Shown one piece after another: positions 1-9,980 of a DNA stretch of 64,000 nt (position 1 is its first letter; the number at the start of each line of letters is the position of its first letter). Source of the DNA: Fibrobacterota bacterium (GTDB lineage Bacteria; Fibrobacterota; Chitinivibrionia; Chitinivibrionales; FEN-1185); contig PLWQ01000028.1 in assembly GCA_003165595.1 (NCBI GenBank), positions 181,144 to 245,143 on the forward strand, in the 5' to 3' direction. A program made the translations under genes and the position numbers. The notes below the pieces were generated by a model. That model was given only the letters and a program-made list of their open reading frames with translations, was not told the DNA's origin and did not search any database.

Positions 1-62
1 GTTCGCTGTCGCGTCTACTCCTGTAGTGTTGCATGCAGTCGTAGTCGTGGTGCTTCGGGGTT
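1..62 (+). repeat. Dispersed repeat R1, copy 1 (cut by window edge)
   Basis: This is the first of three copies of one element in the window. It shares the core CTACTCCTGTAGTGTTG, then GTCGTAGTCGTGGTG, with copies at 106-183 and 51979-52056. The 5' part is diverged and the window edge may cut it. It lies in direct orientation to copy 2, about 45 bp away. I see no gene in it. Function unknown. Confidence 0.75.
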
Positions 63-105
63 AGCAAACGACTATAAACTTCTTCTTCCTTAGGGATGGA
101 AGATG

Positions 106-183
106 CCCCGCAGGTTCGCAAGAGCGGCTACTCCTGTAGTGTTGTATGCAGTCGTAGTCGTGGTGCTGCGGGGTTCTTCAATG
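106..183 (+). repeat. Dispersed repeat R1, copy 2
   Basis: The 78-bp element is bounded by CCCCGCA at 106-112 and its inverted match TGCGGGG at 167-173, so it can fold as one closed unit. An inner CTAC/GTAG hairpin is also present. It matches the inverse copy at 51979-52056 with only three mismatches. It abuts a transposase remnant (200-331), which suggests mobility or insertion into a hot spot. Structured RNA or a small non-autonomous element are both possible. Confidence 0.8.
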
Positions 184-199
184 ACGCATTCTTGTTCGT

Positions 200-331
200 T
201 CATTTCTTGTACCGCCGACCATGCTGACGAAGCCTGGCGAGGTTTTGCTCGCTGACCATTCCCCTGTCCATGACCCAGATGCGATCCGCCGCAGGCACAT
301 GGAAAATGAATTTTCGGACAAAGTAGATCCT
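200..331 (-). pseudogene. Transposase fragment, IS1634/IS4-superfamily type
   Basis: The reverse strand reads a fragment ending in a stop at 200-202 that contains ADRIWVMDRGMVSEQNLARL. The D-R-G-M-V-S-E-x-N-L motif is typical of the second catalytic Asp region of IS1634-like DDE transposases. Only about 40 residues are readable, with no start codon and no flanking transposase domain, so it is a decayed remnant. It sits beside repeat R1. The family call rests on recalled motif similarity only. Confidence 0.55.
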
Positions 332-344
332 TTTTGAGGGGCAT

Positions 345-805
345 ATTTTGTTATATTTATTCAACCAGATTCCGGGTTGCTAATGGCAAATTAACAAAGA
401 AATAACTTGCTCTTTTGTAATTGAATTCATATATTCCCTTTTCGCCATCACCACCTAAACCAAGGCCAGTAGAAAAAGAGGACTCTTCGGGAGAGCTTTT
501 GGCCTAAAAGCAACTGGATTTGTCGCACGTGCGCGGTAATCGAGAGGATCACGTGGCAGTTCTTCGCCCGGGAACTTCCTTTCATTGCTTGCTTTGGCGA
601 TTTATTCCTGCTGGATTGGCCATTCATAGGCGACTGCTCGAATGAGCACAGTCGGAGCGATGCTCAGCATCACTGCTTGTTTTCTTCATTGCATCTGCTT
701 TGCCTCTAAGGCACGCCTTCTTGTCTTGTGCCAAGCATCTCAGAATCAGATGGTTTTTTGGCAATAATTCCTGTTTTACGTAGATGAACTTACTAGGAGG
801 CCCTC
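345..805. other. Intergenic region with a stem-loop, upstream of the giant surface gene
   Basis: No convincing gene is visible in these 460 bp. A stem-loop pairs AGGCCA (463-468) with TGGCCT (500-505), extended by AAAAG/CTTTT inside. It could be a terminator or part of a long leader for the gene at 806. A good ribosome-binding site (AGGAGG) precedes ATG 806. I found no known riboswitch consensus. Confidence 0.4.
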
Positions 806-2761
806 ATGACCGCCCGACGTGCAATACTCTCGTTGGCTGCGTTGATGTTGCTGGCGAGTTTTCTTCCCGTTGCTGCGACTGAGAACTATTCAAATTGGCT
901 CCACAGCAAATACGTCTATTTCAACACGACCTCCAGCGGCGCGAATGTTTCGGGCAGTGTTGTGAATTTTCCCGTGCTTATTCGTCTCAAGGGTTCAGAC
1001 ATCGATTTTTCGCAAGCCAAGACCGGCGGAGCTGACATGCGTTTCGCTAAAGCCGATGGCACTCACCTGCCGTATCAGATCGAGCGCTGGGTTGATGTCG
1101 CAAACTACCAGGACACGACTGAAATCTGGGTAAAAGTCGACACAGTAAAGGGCAATAGCAGTTCCCAGTTTATAATCATGTATTACGGCAATACCTGTGC
1201 GGTGGATAGCTCCAACGGCAAAGCAGTTTTCGATACTGCGAACGGTTTTGCGGGATGCTGGCATCTTAACAATGACCCCTCCGGCGCTGCACCTCAGATC
1301 ATTGACGCTACCAAGAACAGCGTTAACGGCACTAGCTATGGCTCGATGCCAAGCAGCGACCTTGTTGCCGGCGATATCGGCAAGGCGCTGCTTTTTGACG
1401 GCAGCAACGACGATGTGGACTTTGGAAACGGATCCAAGGTGAATATAACCGGTCATAACAGTATGACGTTCTCGACCTGGATAAAGTTCAAAGCGTTGAG
1501 CACATCTGTAGGCCAGGATGTAATCAAGAAGGGCGATCACCAATACGGTTTTCAAAAGTTAGCCGGCGGTAATAAAGTCCAGTTTGTGATCTACGACAGC
1601 ACCTATTGGCACACCGCAGTTTCGGATAGTAATGTCGATACCGCACATTGGTTCCAGATTACCGGCGTTTACAACGGAGCAAATGATTCTGTGTTCCTGT
1701 ATGTAAATGGGTCAAGACAAGCCAATGCCGCAAAAGCCGCCAAGGGCATCTACAACGGCACAACATACGATCTGCAATTTGGGCGATGTTCCGAACGCCA
1801 ATCCTGCTATTTCAGCGGCTCGCTAGATGAGGCCATTTTGAGCAAGACAACAAGAAGCTCTGATTGGATAAGACTCAGTTATCAAAATCAAATGCCCAAT
1901 CAGACCTTGGTATCAATACAAAACGTTCCCGAAAATCTCACCCAGTGGTTTTTTTGCCAGACCATAACTCTCAACACCGGGTCAACAGGCGCGAATGTCA
2001 CAAGCAGCGTCTATGGGTTTCCCGCGCTTATCAGACTCAATGGCAACAACTTCGATTTCACGGAGGCCCGCTCTGACGGCGCAGACATCAGGTTCTCAAA
2101 GGCCGATTCGGCAAGAACTCCGTTGTCATTTGAAATTGAGCGGTGGGACAGCGCAAACCAGGCCGCGGAAATCTGGGTAAGAGTCGATACCATTCAAGGA
2201 AATAATGCAACGCAAAGCATCCAGATGTACTGGGGAAACAGCAATGTGACGAGCAAGTCGAACTCCTCGGCGGTTTTTGATACGGCAACGGGTTTTGCAG
2301 GAGTGTGGCACCTCGATAATAATCCAGGGGGAACGGCTCCTCAAATAGCAGATGAAACTAAGAACGGTTTGAGTGGAACTTCGCACGGCTCGCTGGGAAG
2401 CAGTGATCTCATCACCGGTGTCGTGAACAAGGGAATAAACTTCAATGGTACCAACGATTACCTGGATTTCGGGAATGGGCCCAAGGTCGACATTACAGGC
2501 CATAACAGCGTTACTTTTTCCACCTGGGTGAAGTTCAACGAACTGATCACCGGCACCAGATACGATATCATGAAAAAGGGTGACCATCAGTTTGGGCTAC
2601 AGAAGATGAATAGCACGAACAACAAGGTCCAGGTTGTCGTTTACGACAGCACGTATTGGCACACGGCAGCGTCCAATAGCGACGTCGATACCTCGCACTG
2701 GTTTTTCCTCACCGGCGTGTACAACGGAGCCAGTGATTCCGTATTCCTTTACGTCAATTGA
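806..2761 (+). CDS. Secreted DUF2341-LamG protein, N-terminal part ended by in-frame TGA
   Basis: The start has AGGAGG upstream and a signal peptide (about residues 1-25, ending VAATE). The protein then holds two tandem units of about 350 residues. Each has a DUF2341 domain (roughly 30-140 and 385-490) followed by a LamG/concanavalin-like domain (150-345 and 500-650). In unit 1 the LamG reads FLYVNGSRQ. In unit 2 it reads FLYVN, then TGA at 2759-2761, then SRQ. The reading frame continues open to 7870, so this is the front of a protein of about 2,350 residues. DUF2341 and LamG domains are typical of surface or carbohydrate-binding proteins. Either the gene is recently inactivated, the TGA is read through, or it is a sequence error. 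Confidence 0.8.
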   Translation: MTARRAILSLAALMLLASFLPVAATENYSNWLHSKYVYFNTTSSGANVSGSVVNFPVLIRLKGSDIDFSQAKTGGADMRFAKADGTHLPYQIERWVDVANYQDTTEIWVKVDTVKGNSSSQFIIMYYGNTCAVDSSNGKAVFDTANGFAGCWHLNNDPSGAAPQIIDATKNSVNGTSYGSMPSSDLVAGDIGKALLFDGSNDDVDFGNGSKVNITGHNSMTFSTWIKFKALSTSVGQDVIKKGDHQYGFQKLAGGNKVQFVIYDSTYWHTAVSDSNVDTAHWFQITGVYNGANDSVFLYVNGSRQANAAKAAKGIYNGTTYDLQFGRCSERQSCYFSGSLDEAILSKTTRSSDWIRLSYQNQMPNQTLVSIQNVPENLTQWFFCQTITLNTGSTGANVTSSVYGFPALIRLNGNNFDFTEARSDGADIRFSKADSARTPLSFEIERWDSANQAAEIWVRVDTIQGNNATQSIQMYWGNSNVTSKSNSSAVFDTATGFAGVWHLDNNPGGTAPQIADETKNGLSGTSHGSLGSSDLITGVVNKGINFNGTNDYLDFGNGPKVDITGHNSVTFSTWVKFNELITGTRYDIMKKGDHQFGLQKMNSTNNKVQVVVYDSTYWHTAASNSDVDTSHWFFLTGVYNGASDSVFLYVN

Positions 2762-5700
2762 TCAAGACAAACCAATGCCGCGAAAGCGCCAAAGGGCATT
2801 TACGGCGGCAGGGATGATTCTCTGCAACTAGGACGCTGCTCGGAAACGCACTCCTACTATTTCAAGGGAAGAATGGATGAAACGGTCTTAAGCAAGGTCG
2901 CAAGAAGCGATGCGTGGATAAATCTTTGCTATCAAAATCAGGAAGTGAGTCAGACCCTTGTGAAGTTGGGGCAGGTGGTTGCGTTAGCTGCGAACAACAG
3001 TACCGTGCCCAACGTGGTGAAAGCCGTTTTGGGTGCTGATTCTTCCGGCGCTGATCTTGTCAGGCCGACCGCTTGGCTTAATGCGTCTGACTCAAGCCAG
3101 ACCGTTTATTACAATTTCAGCCAATTTGCGGGATATTCCGCCTTTGACAGTGTTCCCCTTCAAATTGGGGCAGGAACGCTCAATTCGGACTACAATCCGA
3201 TAATTCGGGTGGTAAACAACTTCACTCCTCCCCCCATTTCAAATCACGCCACTATTGAAGAATTCGACGTTACGGCCGGAATATACGACACGCTTTCCAT
3301 TCCTTTCCCTTTGCAATCACAATACCAGCATACTCCAAAGGAGTACCTCTTGCTCCAGCATTTTCGAGAGGATTTGAACAAGTGGGAAATTCTGCCGGTG
3401 GATAGCATTCGGAACGGACTTGCATATGCCAAAATGGCTCACAATGGGTCCGTTGCTGTCTCAAACATGCAGGATACTTCCGCAGATACAATGTATGTCG
3501 ATTCCGCCGCAACGGGCAGCAACAACGGATCATCCTGGACAAATGCCTACACCAGTCTTCAGACAGCATTAACTATAGCCGCGGATAGCGCACAGCTAAA
3601 TACTCCAAATCTCATTCGCAAATTCGATTTTTGGGTGGCCAAGGGAACTTACAAACCGACAAACGATACGGACAGGACTAAATCATTCGTCGTGTTTGAC
3701 CATGTTCGCATGTTCGGCGGCTTTCAGCAACCGCAGACAACTACTCTCAACCAAAGGAAGCCCGCAGTTTACAAAACAATTTTGAGCGGAGACATCAGCA
3801 GGCAGGGAGATATCACGGACAATACCTACTCCGTTGTACAAGCGGATAGTGCAAGGGCGACGATAGACGGCTTTACGGTGACCGGAGGAAACACCCAGGG
3901 CCTTTATATCCCCGGAAATGGAACCAGGGCGGCAGGTTTGGACATTTGCAATCCGCGCTCGACGGTAGTCAACAACTGTACCTTTGATGAAAACAACGGG
4001 ACCAACGGTACTGTGAGTATTTGGCAAACGGTCGGAGTGCTTTTTGAGCCGGGATATCACCCGGACACGGTAGCGATTACCAATTGTGCCTTTACCAAAA
4101 ACTATGGCGATGGCGGTGCATTAACCGGCTCAGGCCAAAGGGTGCTCTATCTTCAAAATACTTGTGTAAAGCAATGCATAATTGACAGGTGTGCATTTGT
4201 TGGAAATTATGGAACCTCCGTTGATGCCGAAAACCTTTATTACAACAAAATTACGAACTGCGTTTTGGGGAAAAACAGCAATGGGAGCGCAATCTATTTG
4301 AATAATAACTACTCATACTTCAGGGAACTCTACGCCGACACAATAGAAAATTGCACGTTTTTTGGAAACAAATCGCCGAGCTTTGGCGGCGCAATCTTCG
4401 GCAGCGAATTTCCGCAAACAGCGATAAAGAATTGCATACTCTGGAACGACAGTGCCAACTCCGGCGGCTCCGAAATATCAATGTCCGGGTATGAACCATA
4501 TATGGACAGCAACCTCGTTCATGTGCGCAACTGCGATATCCAGGGTGGCGTGAACGGCGCCAAATGCGTCTGGGAAGGCGGGCTTATCAATAATGGGGGG
4601 AACATAAATGTTGATCCGCAATTCGCGGATACCACAAACATTGCCGGGCCCGATTCTCAGCTTGCTACGAGAGATGATGGGCTTCGGCTAAAACAGGCCA
4701 GCTCGTGCATAGACACTTGCCCTATAGCTGGAGCACCAGTCACCGACATCCTTGGAGTGGCAAGGCCGTGGGGCTCAAAGGTGGACATGGGGGCTTATGA
4801 GTATTTTGGCCCGGTGACTATTAATTTTCCGCTCAACGACACGTTAGTTGGCAACCGCACATTCACGATACAATACACAAATAACAAAACGGTCTATGAT
4901 ACGACGGTCACGCTTACGAGCGACACGAGCCAAATTATCATAAGCAAAGTTGATGCGTTGGGCAAACTGGTAAGCGATACGGAAACAGTTCGCCTTGACA
5001 CTAAGCCGCCCGTAATTGCTTTCGTAAGTCCAAGCAAAGATACGGCAGTTAGCACGGGTTCGCTCAGCATTTCCTACACAATTGACGGATTCCCACGCGA
5101 CACGAATGTGATTCTAAATCCGGGAGTTAACGCCATTACCGTATCCGCGAAGGACTCAGCAGGGAATTCATCATCTGCAATAATCCACATTCTATACGCC
5201 GCAACAGCAAACCAAGTTTTTGCCTGGGCTCAAGCGCCTCAAACCGCATATTCTTATCAAACCATTTATCTTGACGCAAGGGTAACTCAAAATCTAATGG
5301 GTTTCCCGACGGCAGTCAGGTGGAGACTAATCCCGGTCCCTGGATCCAACTATGTTTGCATTGCAGATTCCACTGCGGCTCTTACATCGGTGCTCACTCG
5401 CGGCCCGGACAATTTAGCATTCCAACTTGAGGTTATGGACGCTGCCGGGGTTCTTGCTCCAGCGTTCGACACTTTGCGGGTGACTGTGAAAGATCCTGTG
5501 ACGCTGTTTGACTATTTACAGTTGCTGACCTATAATAAGTCTGGAAGCGACAACAGCCAGCAAATTACTGTAACGTCTCCGGGAATGGATGCGTCGTATT
5601 ACACGACATCGGACAGCATAAGCCTGGGCGGAACTGTTGCAAGCACAACAGCGGCGGATACCATTTACTGGCATGTGCAGCCCAGCAACCTGACGGGTTT

Positions 5701-7870
5701 CTTTGTCCCTCAGGGAACGGACTGGAGCGGATTGAATGTGCCCGTAATGACGGGGGACAACCTGATTACGCTAATCTATTCATGCGACTCCTCGTGGCAT
5801 CAATCCGCTGACCATTTGCATATCTCGAAAGGTAAAGATGTTTCGTTTGGGGATCTTGCTGTCAACCCGGGTGTATTCTGGATAGACAGTTTGATGAATT
5901 TTAACGTGCAGATGAAAACCACAGACAGCAACATTGCATCTGTTCATTTGCTTCAAGTTAGCGTAAACGGCATAATAGACAATCCAATGAATGACATCGG
6001 CAACAACGGTGACAGTGCAGCAGGAGACGGAATTTACAGCACCAAATTGAGAAACGTAGTTCCTGTAAAAGACTCGGTTTATTTCTTCCGGGTAAAAGCA
6101 ACGGCAAACGGGCAAGATCAGTATTCAGCAGTCTACACTTATTTGCCGCAAACACCCTATTCACCGACATTGGCGAGGCAGATTTTGCAAATTAGCAATA
6201 CTGCGTCCTCCCAATATTATTCTCTCAAAGGAACCATCGGACAAATTGCGGCAATGGACAGTGTAGTAAGCTGGTTGCGTAAGCAAGCAACTGTCCTCAT
6301 GGCTGGCCGTACAACTGGAGGAATGGCGCTTTGCTGGGAGTTCGAGTGTGGTGTGCATTCCATAATTAGTGATGTGCCAGATGGAGAACGTGGAAGCATA
6401 AAATACAAAACAAAAGGACTATCGCCCTATTTGTGGAAGTTTAAGCCCAGTGATGATTGCTATTCGGACATCAACTACCACAATGCCTATTACCAATTAG
6501 GATTGGACACTACGCTTTTTGACCGGGATTCGGCAATTGTAAACGTGGATAGCACTCTTATGGAGGTGACAATAGAGGATTGGAAAAACTGGGGCAAATA
6601 CGGAACAGTTGTTGTTGCGACTCATGGAAATACATTTGCATACGATGAGCCTTCTCAGGACAAAAGATTCCCATCATTTAACAGTCCTGAACCAGAATTT
6701 CGATCAAATCCCAACCCGACATTTAACTGTTTGCTAACAAATGTCGAAGCAGACACTTCTGTGCTTTCTGAATATTGGGATGACCTAACAAGTTCTCCTA
6801 TTCCGCGGATTGTGGTTGGGATTTCGGCAAAGAGCGACATGACTTCTCAGCCGTACTACGTGTTAACGCCGTATTTTTTTCTGAAATACGACCAAAACTT
6901 GGATTCCTCGTTGCTTTACATTGGCGCGTGTCGTTCTCTCTATCCGCTTACAACCGGGGGTGGATCCTTATGGAACGCATTTCGTGCCAGGCACGCCAAG
7001 GCCATGTTGGGGTACACAGATTATGTTAAAACCAATTTTGCCGCGAAGATGGGCGAAATTATTTACAACAGACTTGCCTTGGGAGATACCCTTAAGTTTG
7101 CTTATGATTCAGCTAGAAACTACGTAACACATGGGTTGGGCGACCCAAGTTGGACAATTATCGACAATGCTCCCGCAGACCGCGCAGATCCAGATTCAGC
7201 AGCTTTGTTCAAGTTCAAGGGCGATTCCAATTTTGTTTTCTCTCGCCCTTCTTACATAATGGTGAACATGAGCACGGAAGCTGACACCTCCTCGTTTGTT
7301 GATGTCTTTTGCCATGGCAACGGCACGCTCTTTGCTAATTACGCCAACATCCAACCGGATTCCTTTGTGGTTGTGGGTGGACCAGGTGGTCAAAGCATAC
7401 CTCTATTGAACGCAAAGTTTTTGGAATTAGTTTCAGACGCTAATGTCACAAAAAAGTCCTCCGCGACGATCCGGCTGACCAGCAAAAACGTTCACCCAAG
7501 GAACATTTATTTTTGTGCGAATACATATGGGGCTGCAACCGTATTTGCGAATCAAAATGTTGTGACGATTACCAACTATTACCATAAGTACGATACGGTT
7601 AAAACATCAACGGAATACCTAACATTAGGCAAAAACATCCGAAATGACCAAGCAGGTGACGGTTACTCTGCCAATCCGTGCTCGGATACTGCCAATTGGA
7701 CCAACATTGGAACCTATGGAGGCTTGTATGTGGATTTGTCAAGAATTGTAATTCCAGATAGTTGCCGCGGGCTGCTGCTTGACAGTATGAAATTATCAGT
7801 AATAAATCTGACATTTTCGTCGGCGCTCGAAGGGGGTGTTTTTATTCAAGCGATTTCAGTTCAGCAATAG
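2762..7870 (+). pseudogene. Continuation of the giant surface protein: LamG end, beta-helix, Ig-like, caspase/CHAT-like domain
   Basis: Same frame as 806-2761 with no further stop; the first ATG after the TGA is 2873, without a good ribosome-binding site. In residues counted from 2873: the end of LamG; a right-handed beta-helix (about 200-650) opening with VDSAATGSNNGSSWTNAYT and rich in NC-type turns; Ig-like segments (650-870); then a C-terminal domain (about 1080-1430). That domain has VVVATHGNTF (His1251) and LLYIGACRSL (Cys1353), followed by a GGGSLWNAF stretch and an ALGDTLKFAYDSA helix. The order resembles clan CD peptidases of the CHAT/gingipain type, where His-Gly and Cys form the catalytic dyad. 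No sorting tail is seen. Unless the TGA is bypassed, this part has no signal peptide. Confidence 0.6.
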
Positions 7871-7914
7871 AAAGCCTTAACGCGTCTGGAGAGATAATGT
7901 ACAAGGAGGTGGTA

Positions 7915-8298
7915 ATGGGTACAACGATGGGCAGGTCAATACTACTAGTCTTCATGATTGTGTTCGTTAATTGCAACGGCGGCCCCCAACCCGTGTTTGA
8001 ATATCATTGCGTTGGAGTAAGGCCAGATAGGCTCCATGGGTTCAGAGAATTTGTGCGAGCCCCAATTGTTCACGAAGACACCATATCTTTTACGCACTGT
8101 TTTGGCGGAACTTACTGTAAATATGTCTTCCGATTGGTTGTGAATAAAGATACTTTATGGATTTTGGATTCCTGTGTCGCTGGCACCATGGAACGAACTG
8201 AATCAAATTTTTGTGTTTCATGCAAAATATATGGCCTAAAGAAAGGCGTTTACTTTTTGAATTATCAGGGCAGTCCGATTCGAATGGAAATAAGATGA
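7915..8298 (+). CDS. Small putative lipoprotein
   Basis: I chose ATG 7915 over ATG 7897 because AAGGAGGTGG lies just upstream of it. The 127-residue product starts with a hydrophobic segment ending FVNCNGG, a loose lipobox, so it is probably a lipoprotein. It has six further cysteines, several in C-x3-C or C-x-C spacing. I recognise no family. It lies directly behind the giant surface gene and may be co-transcribed with it. Confidence 0.55.
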   Translation: MGTTMGRSILLVFMIVFVNCNGGPQPVFEYHCVGVRPDRLHGFREFVRAPIVHEDTISFTHCFGGTYCKYVFRLVVNKDTLWILDSCVAGTMERTESNFCVSCKIYGLKKGVYFLNYQGSPIRMEIR

Positions 8299-8389
8299 AG
8301 TCCGGGAATTGATAGCAAAGCTTGCACAATTTATCGAAGTGGACGTTTTTTAATGAAAAGAAGCCCTTGTTCCGCTGGCAATCCTTTTC

Positions 8390-9340
8390 GTGGTTGTCCT
8401 GTCGATTGCCCAATCAATTGACACCACCACTGGATTAATAGGATTGTACACCTTTGACACCTTGCCCAAAGCCCAGAGGGCAATTGAGACACTTTACGAC
8501 AACTCACCGTACAAAAACAATCTGTCCGGAGTACTCGTCACGGGATTCCCGATTATTGTGGATTCCGTGTTTTGTCCTTTCTATTATGATACAACACACA
8601 AGGTCAGTTTGAAAATGCTGAAGTATGGTGGTTACGGATCAAGGTCCTCCTACTCGAGCTCTACTTTCAAGGGTTTCGATACTGTCGGCACATCGAGCTT
8701 TTCAATCAGTTTTTGGTTTCTTTTCACTGTGGAGCAGGATACTTTGGTTAATGATACGTCCACTGAGGCCCTTTTCGAAATTGTGGGATCAGGTAGTCCT
8801 TCAAGTTCTATTCTAATTGGCACGCATTCGGTATACAACAACCCCAACCGCGTCATCCAGGTAATAATAGGAACGCCAACCGGCCAAGTGGAGGATTCCG
8901 TTGTTATGGCTAAACAATCCTCATCTTTTTTATTGCATCACTTCGCTTTAACCTGGGATGCAGTAAAAGATACAGGATCTCTATGCGTTGACAATACCTA
9001 TAAGCCACTTTTGGTCCTGCCTCCGAAAACAGGGGAACTTACAGTTTTGTTGCAGTATCCTCAGGTGTTCTTAGGGTCAGCTAGGGACAATTTTTGCTAT
9101 CATGGGTACTTTGCGGATGTGAAGATCTACAACCGTGCTTTGACCAAGCAAGAAGTGCTTTCCTATTTGCCGTCTACTCATGTGATTGCAAAGAATGGGG
9201 TAGCCGCTTTTCCCGTCCAACAGGCAAGGTCCGCGAAAGCAGGAACGTTTGATTTTCTGGGTAGGGAAGTCAAATCGAAGTACATTGTGAATGGCAGCTA
9301 CATTGTCGGCAATCATCCACTACTCTTGTTGAATAAATAA
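8390..9340 (+). CDS. Secreted LamG-domain protein with probable frameshift in its signal peptide
   Basis: From GTG 8390 the product is 316 residues and covers a single LamG/concanavalin-like domain (about 15-265: GLIGLYTFD, SFSISFWFLF, ADVKIYNRALTKQEV). A short tail with FDFLGREV resembles the end of Fibrobacterota-type C-terminal sorting domains. The reading start cuts a signal peptide in half. An out-of-frame ATG at 8353 is followed by four A residues; with one A fewer the frame would join as MKEALVPLAILFVVVLSIAQ, a perfect signal peptide. So the gene probably runs 8353-9340 with a one-base indel at 8356-8359, either real or a sequencing error. GTG 8390 has no ribosome-binding site. Confidence 0.65.
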   Translation: MVVLSIAQSIDTTTGLIGLYTFDTLPKAQRAIETLYDNSPYKNNLSGVLVTGFPIIVDSVFCPFYYDTTHKVSLKMLKYGGYGSRSSYSSSTFKGFDTVGTSSFSISFWFLFTVEQDTLVNDTSTEALFEIVGSGSPSSSILIGTHSVYNNPNRVIQVIIGTPTGQVEDSVVMAKQSSSFLLHHFALTWDAVKDTGSLCVDNTYKPLLVLPPKTGELTVLLQYPQVFLGSARDNFCYHGYFADVKIYNRALTKQEVLSYLPSTHVIAKNGVAAFPVQQARSAKAGTFDFLGREVKSKYIVNGSYIVGNHPLLLLNK

Positions 9341-9905
9341 TCCTTGCGCCGCTTGTCCGCCGGGTGTTTTGGGCCATTACCGCAAAAAGCAAATGGTCTA
9401 ATGATAGGGATTTTCCTTTTTCGTGAGCGGGTGGGCGTATAAAGAGAGTTTCTTTACAGATGCTCAAATCTTCCCCCGCTTTCCCGCTTCCATCGTCCGC
9501 ATCTTGAACGTCCTCAAGGCACAATATAGACATTGTCGGCCACAATTGTCAAATCCGGGAATACCCGTCTCGTGGCCCCGGTGCAAGCAAAAAAATATTC
9601 GGGGATGTCAGGCACAGGTTTTCTCAAAGAATCCGTAATCGAGGACAGTCTCCTCGACGCCGGGCGGCGGCTTCTCTTCCGGCGGCGGGCGCGGGGCATG
9701 TTCCTTCCAGGCCCACAGGGTCAGATTCTTAAGTGGCCCGATTGGCTACCCAAACACCCCCCTCACACAATCGCATAAACGCACTCCGTCTCACAAACTG
9801 TGACGCCCGTCACACCCTCTTTGCGACCTTTTTTGTTGCGCCAGCAAACTCAAATTATTGCGGAACTGTCTGTTTAGCAATTAGTTACGGTTCACCCAAG
9901 CGAAT
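9341..9905. other. Intergenic region without recognised gene
   Basis: Several short open frames exist on both strands, but none shows a ribosome-binding site, a recognisable domain or coherent composition. I see no repeat shared with the rest of the window. The only clear signal nearby is the sigma-54 promoter-like site that follows at 9906. Confidence 0.4.
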
Positions 9906-9921
9906 TGGCACGTTGCATGCA
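9906..9921 (+). promoter_or_regulatory. Candidate sigma-54 (-24/-12) promoter
   Basis: The site reads TGGCACGTTGCATGCA. It matches the RpoN consensus TGGCACG-N4-TTGCW at every conserved position except one T, with exact GG-to-GC spacing. It lies 60 bp before the start of the lipoprotein gene at 9981. An rpoN gene (62454-63902) and an NtrC-type activator (19167-20516) are in the same window. Confidence 0.65.
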
Positions 9922-9980
9922 ATCTCCGCCAATAGCCTTTTCCAGAAATTGAACCAACATCTCAACCAAAGGGGTTCCGT

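Noticed and set aside
2759-2761. Genome-wide recoding of TGA as Gly, or a selenocysteine codon
   Set aside because: Many clear genes here end at TGA, the aligned residue is Gly rather than Cys, and no SECIS-like hairpin was evident just downstream.
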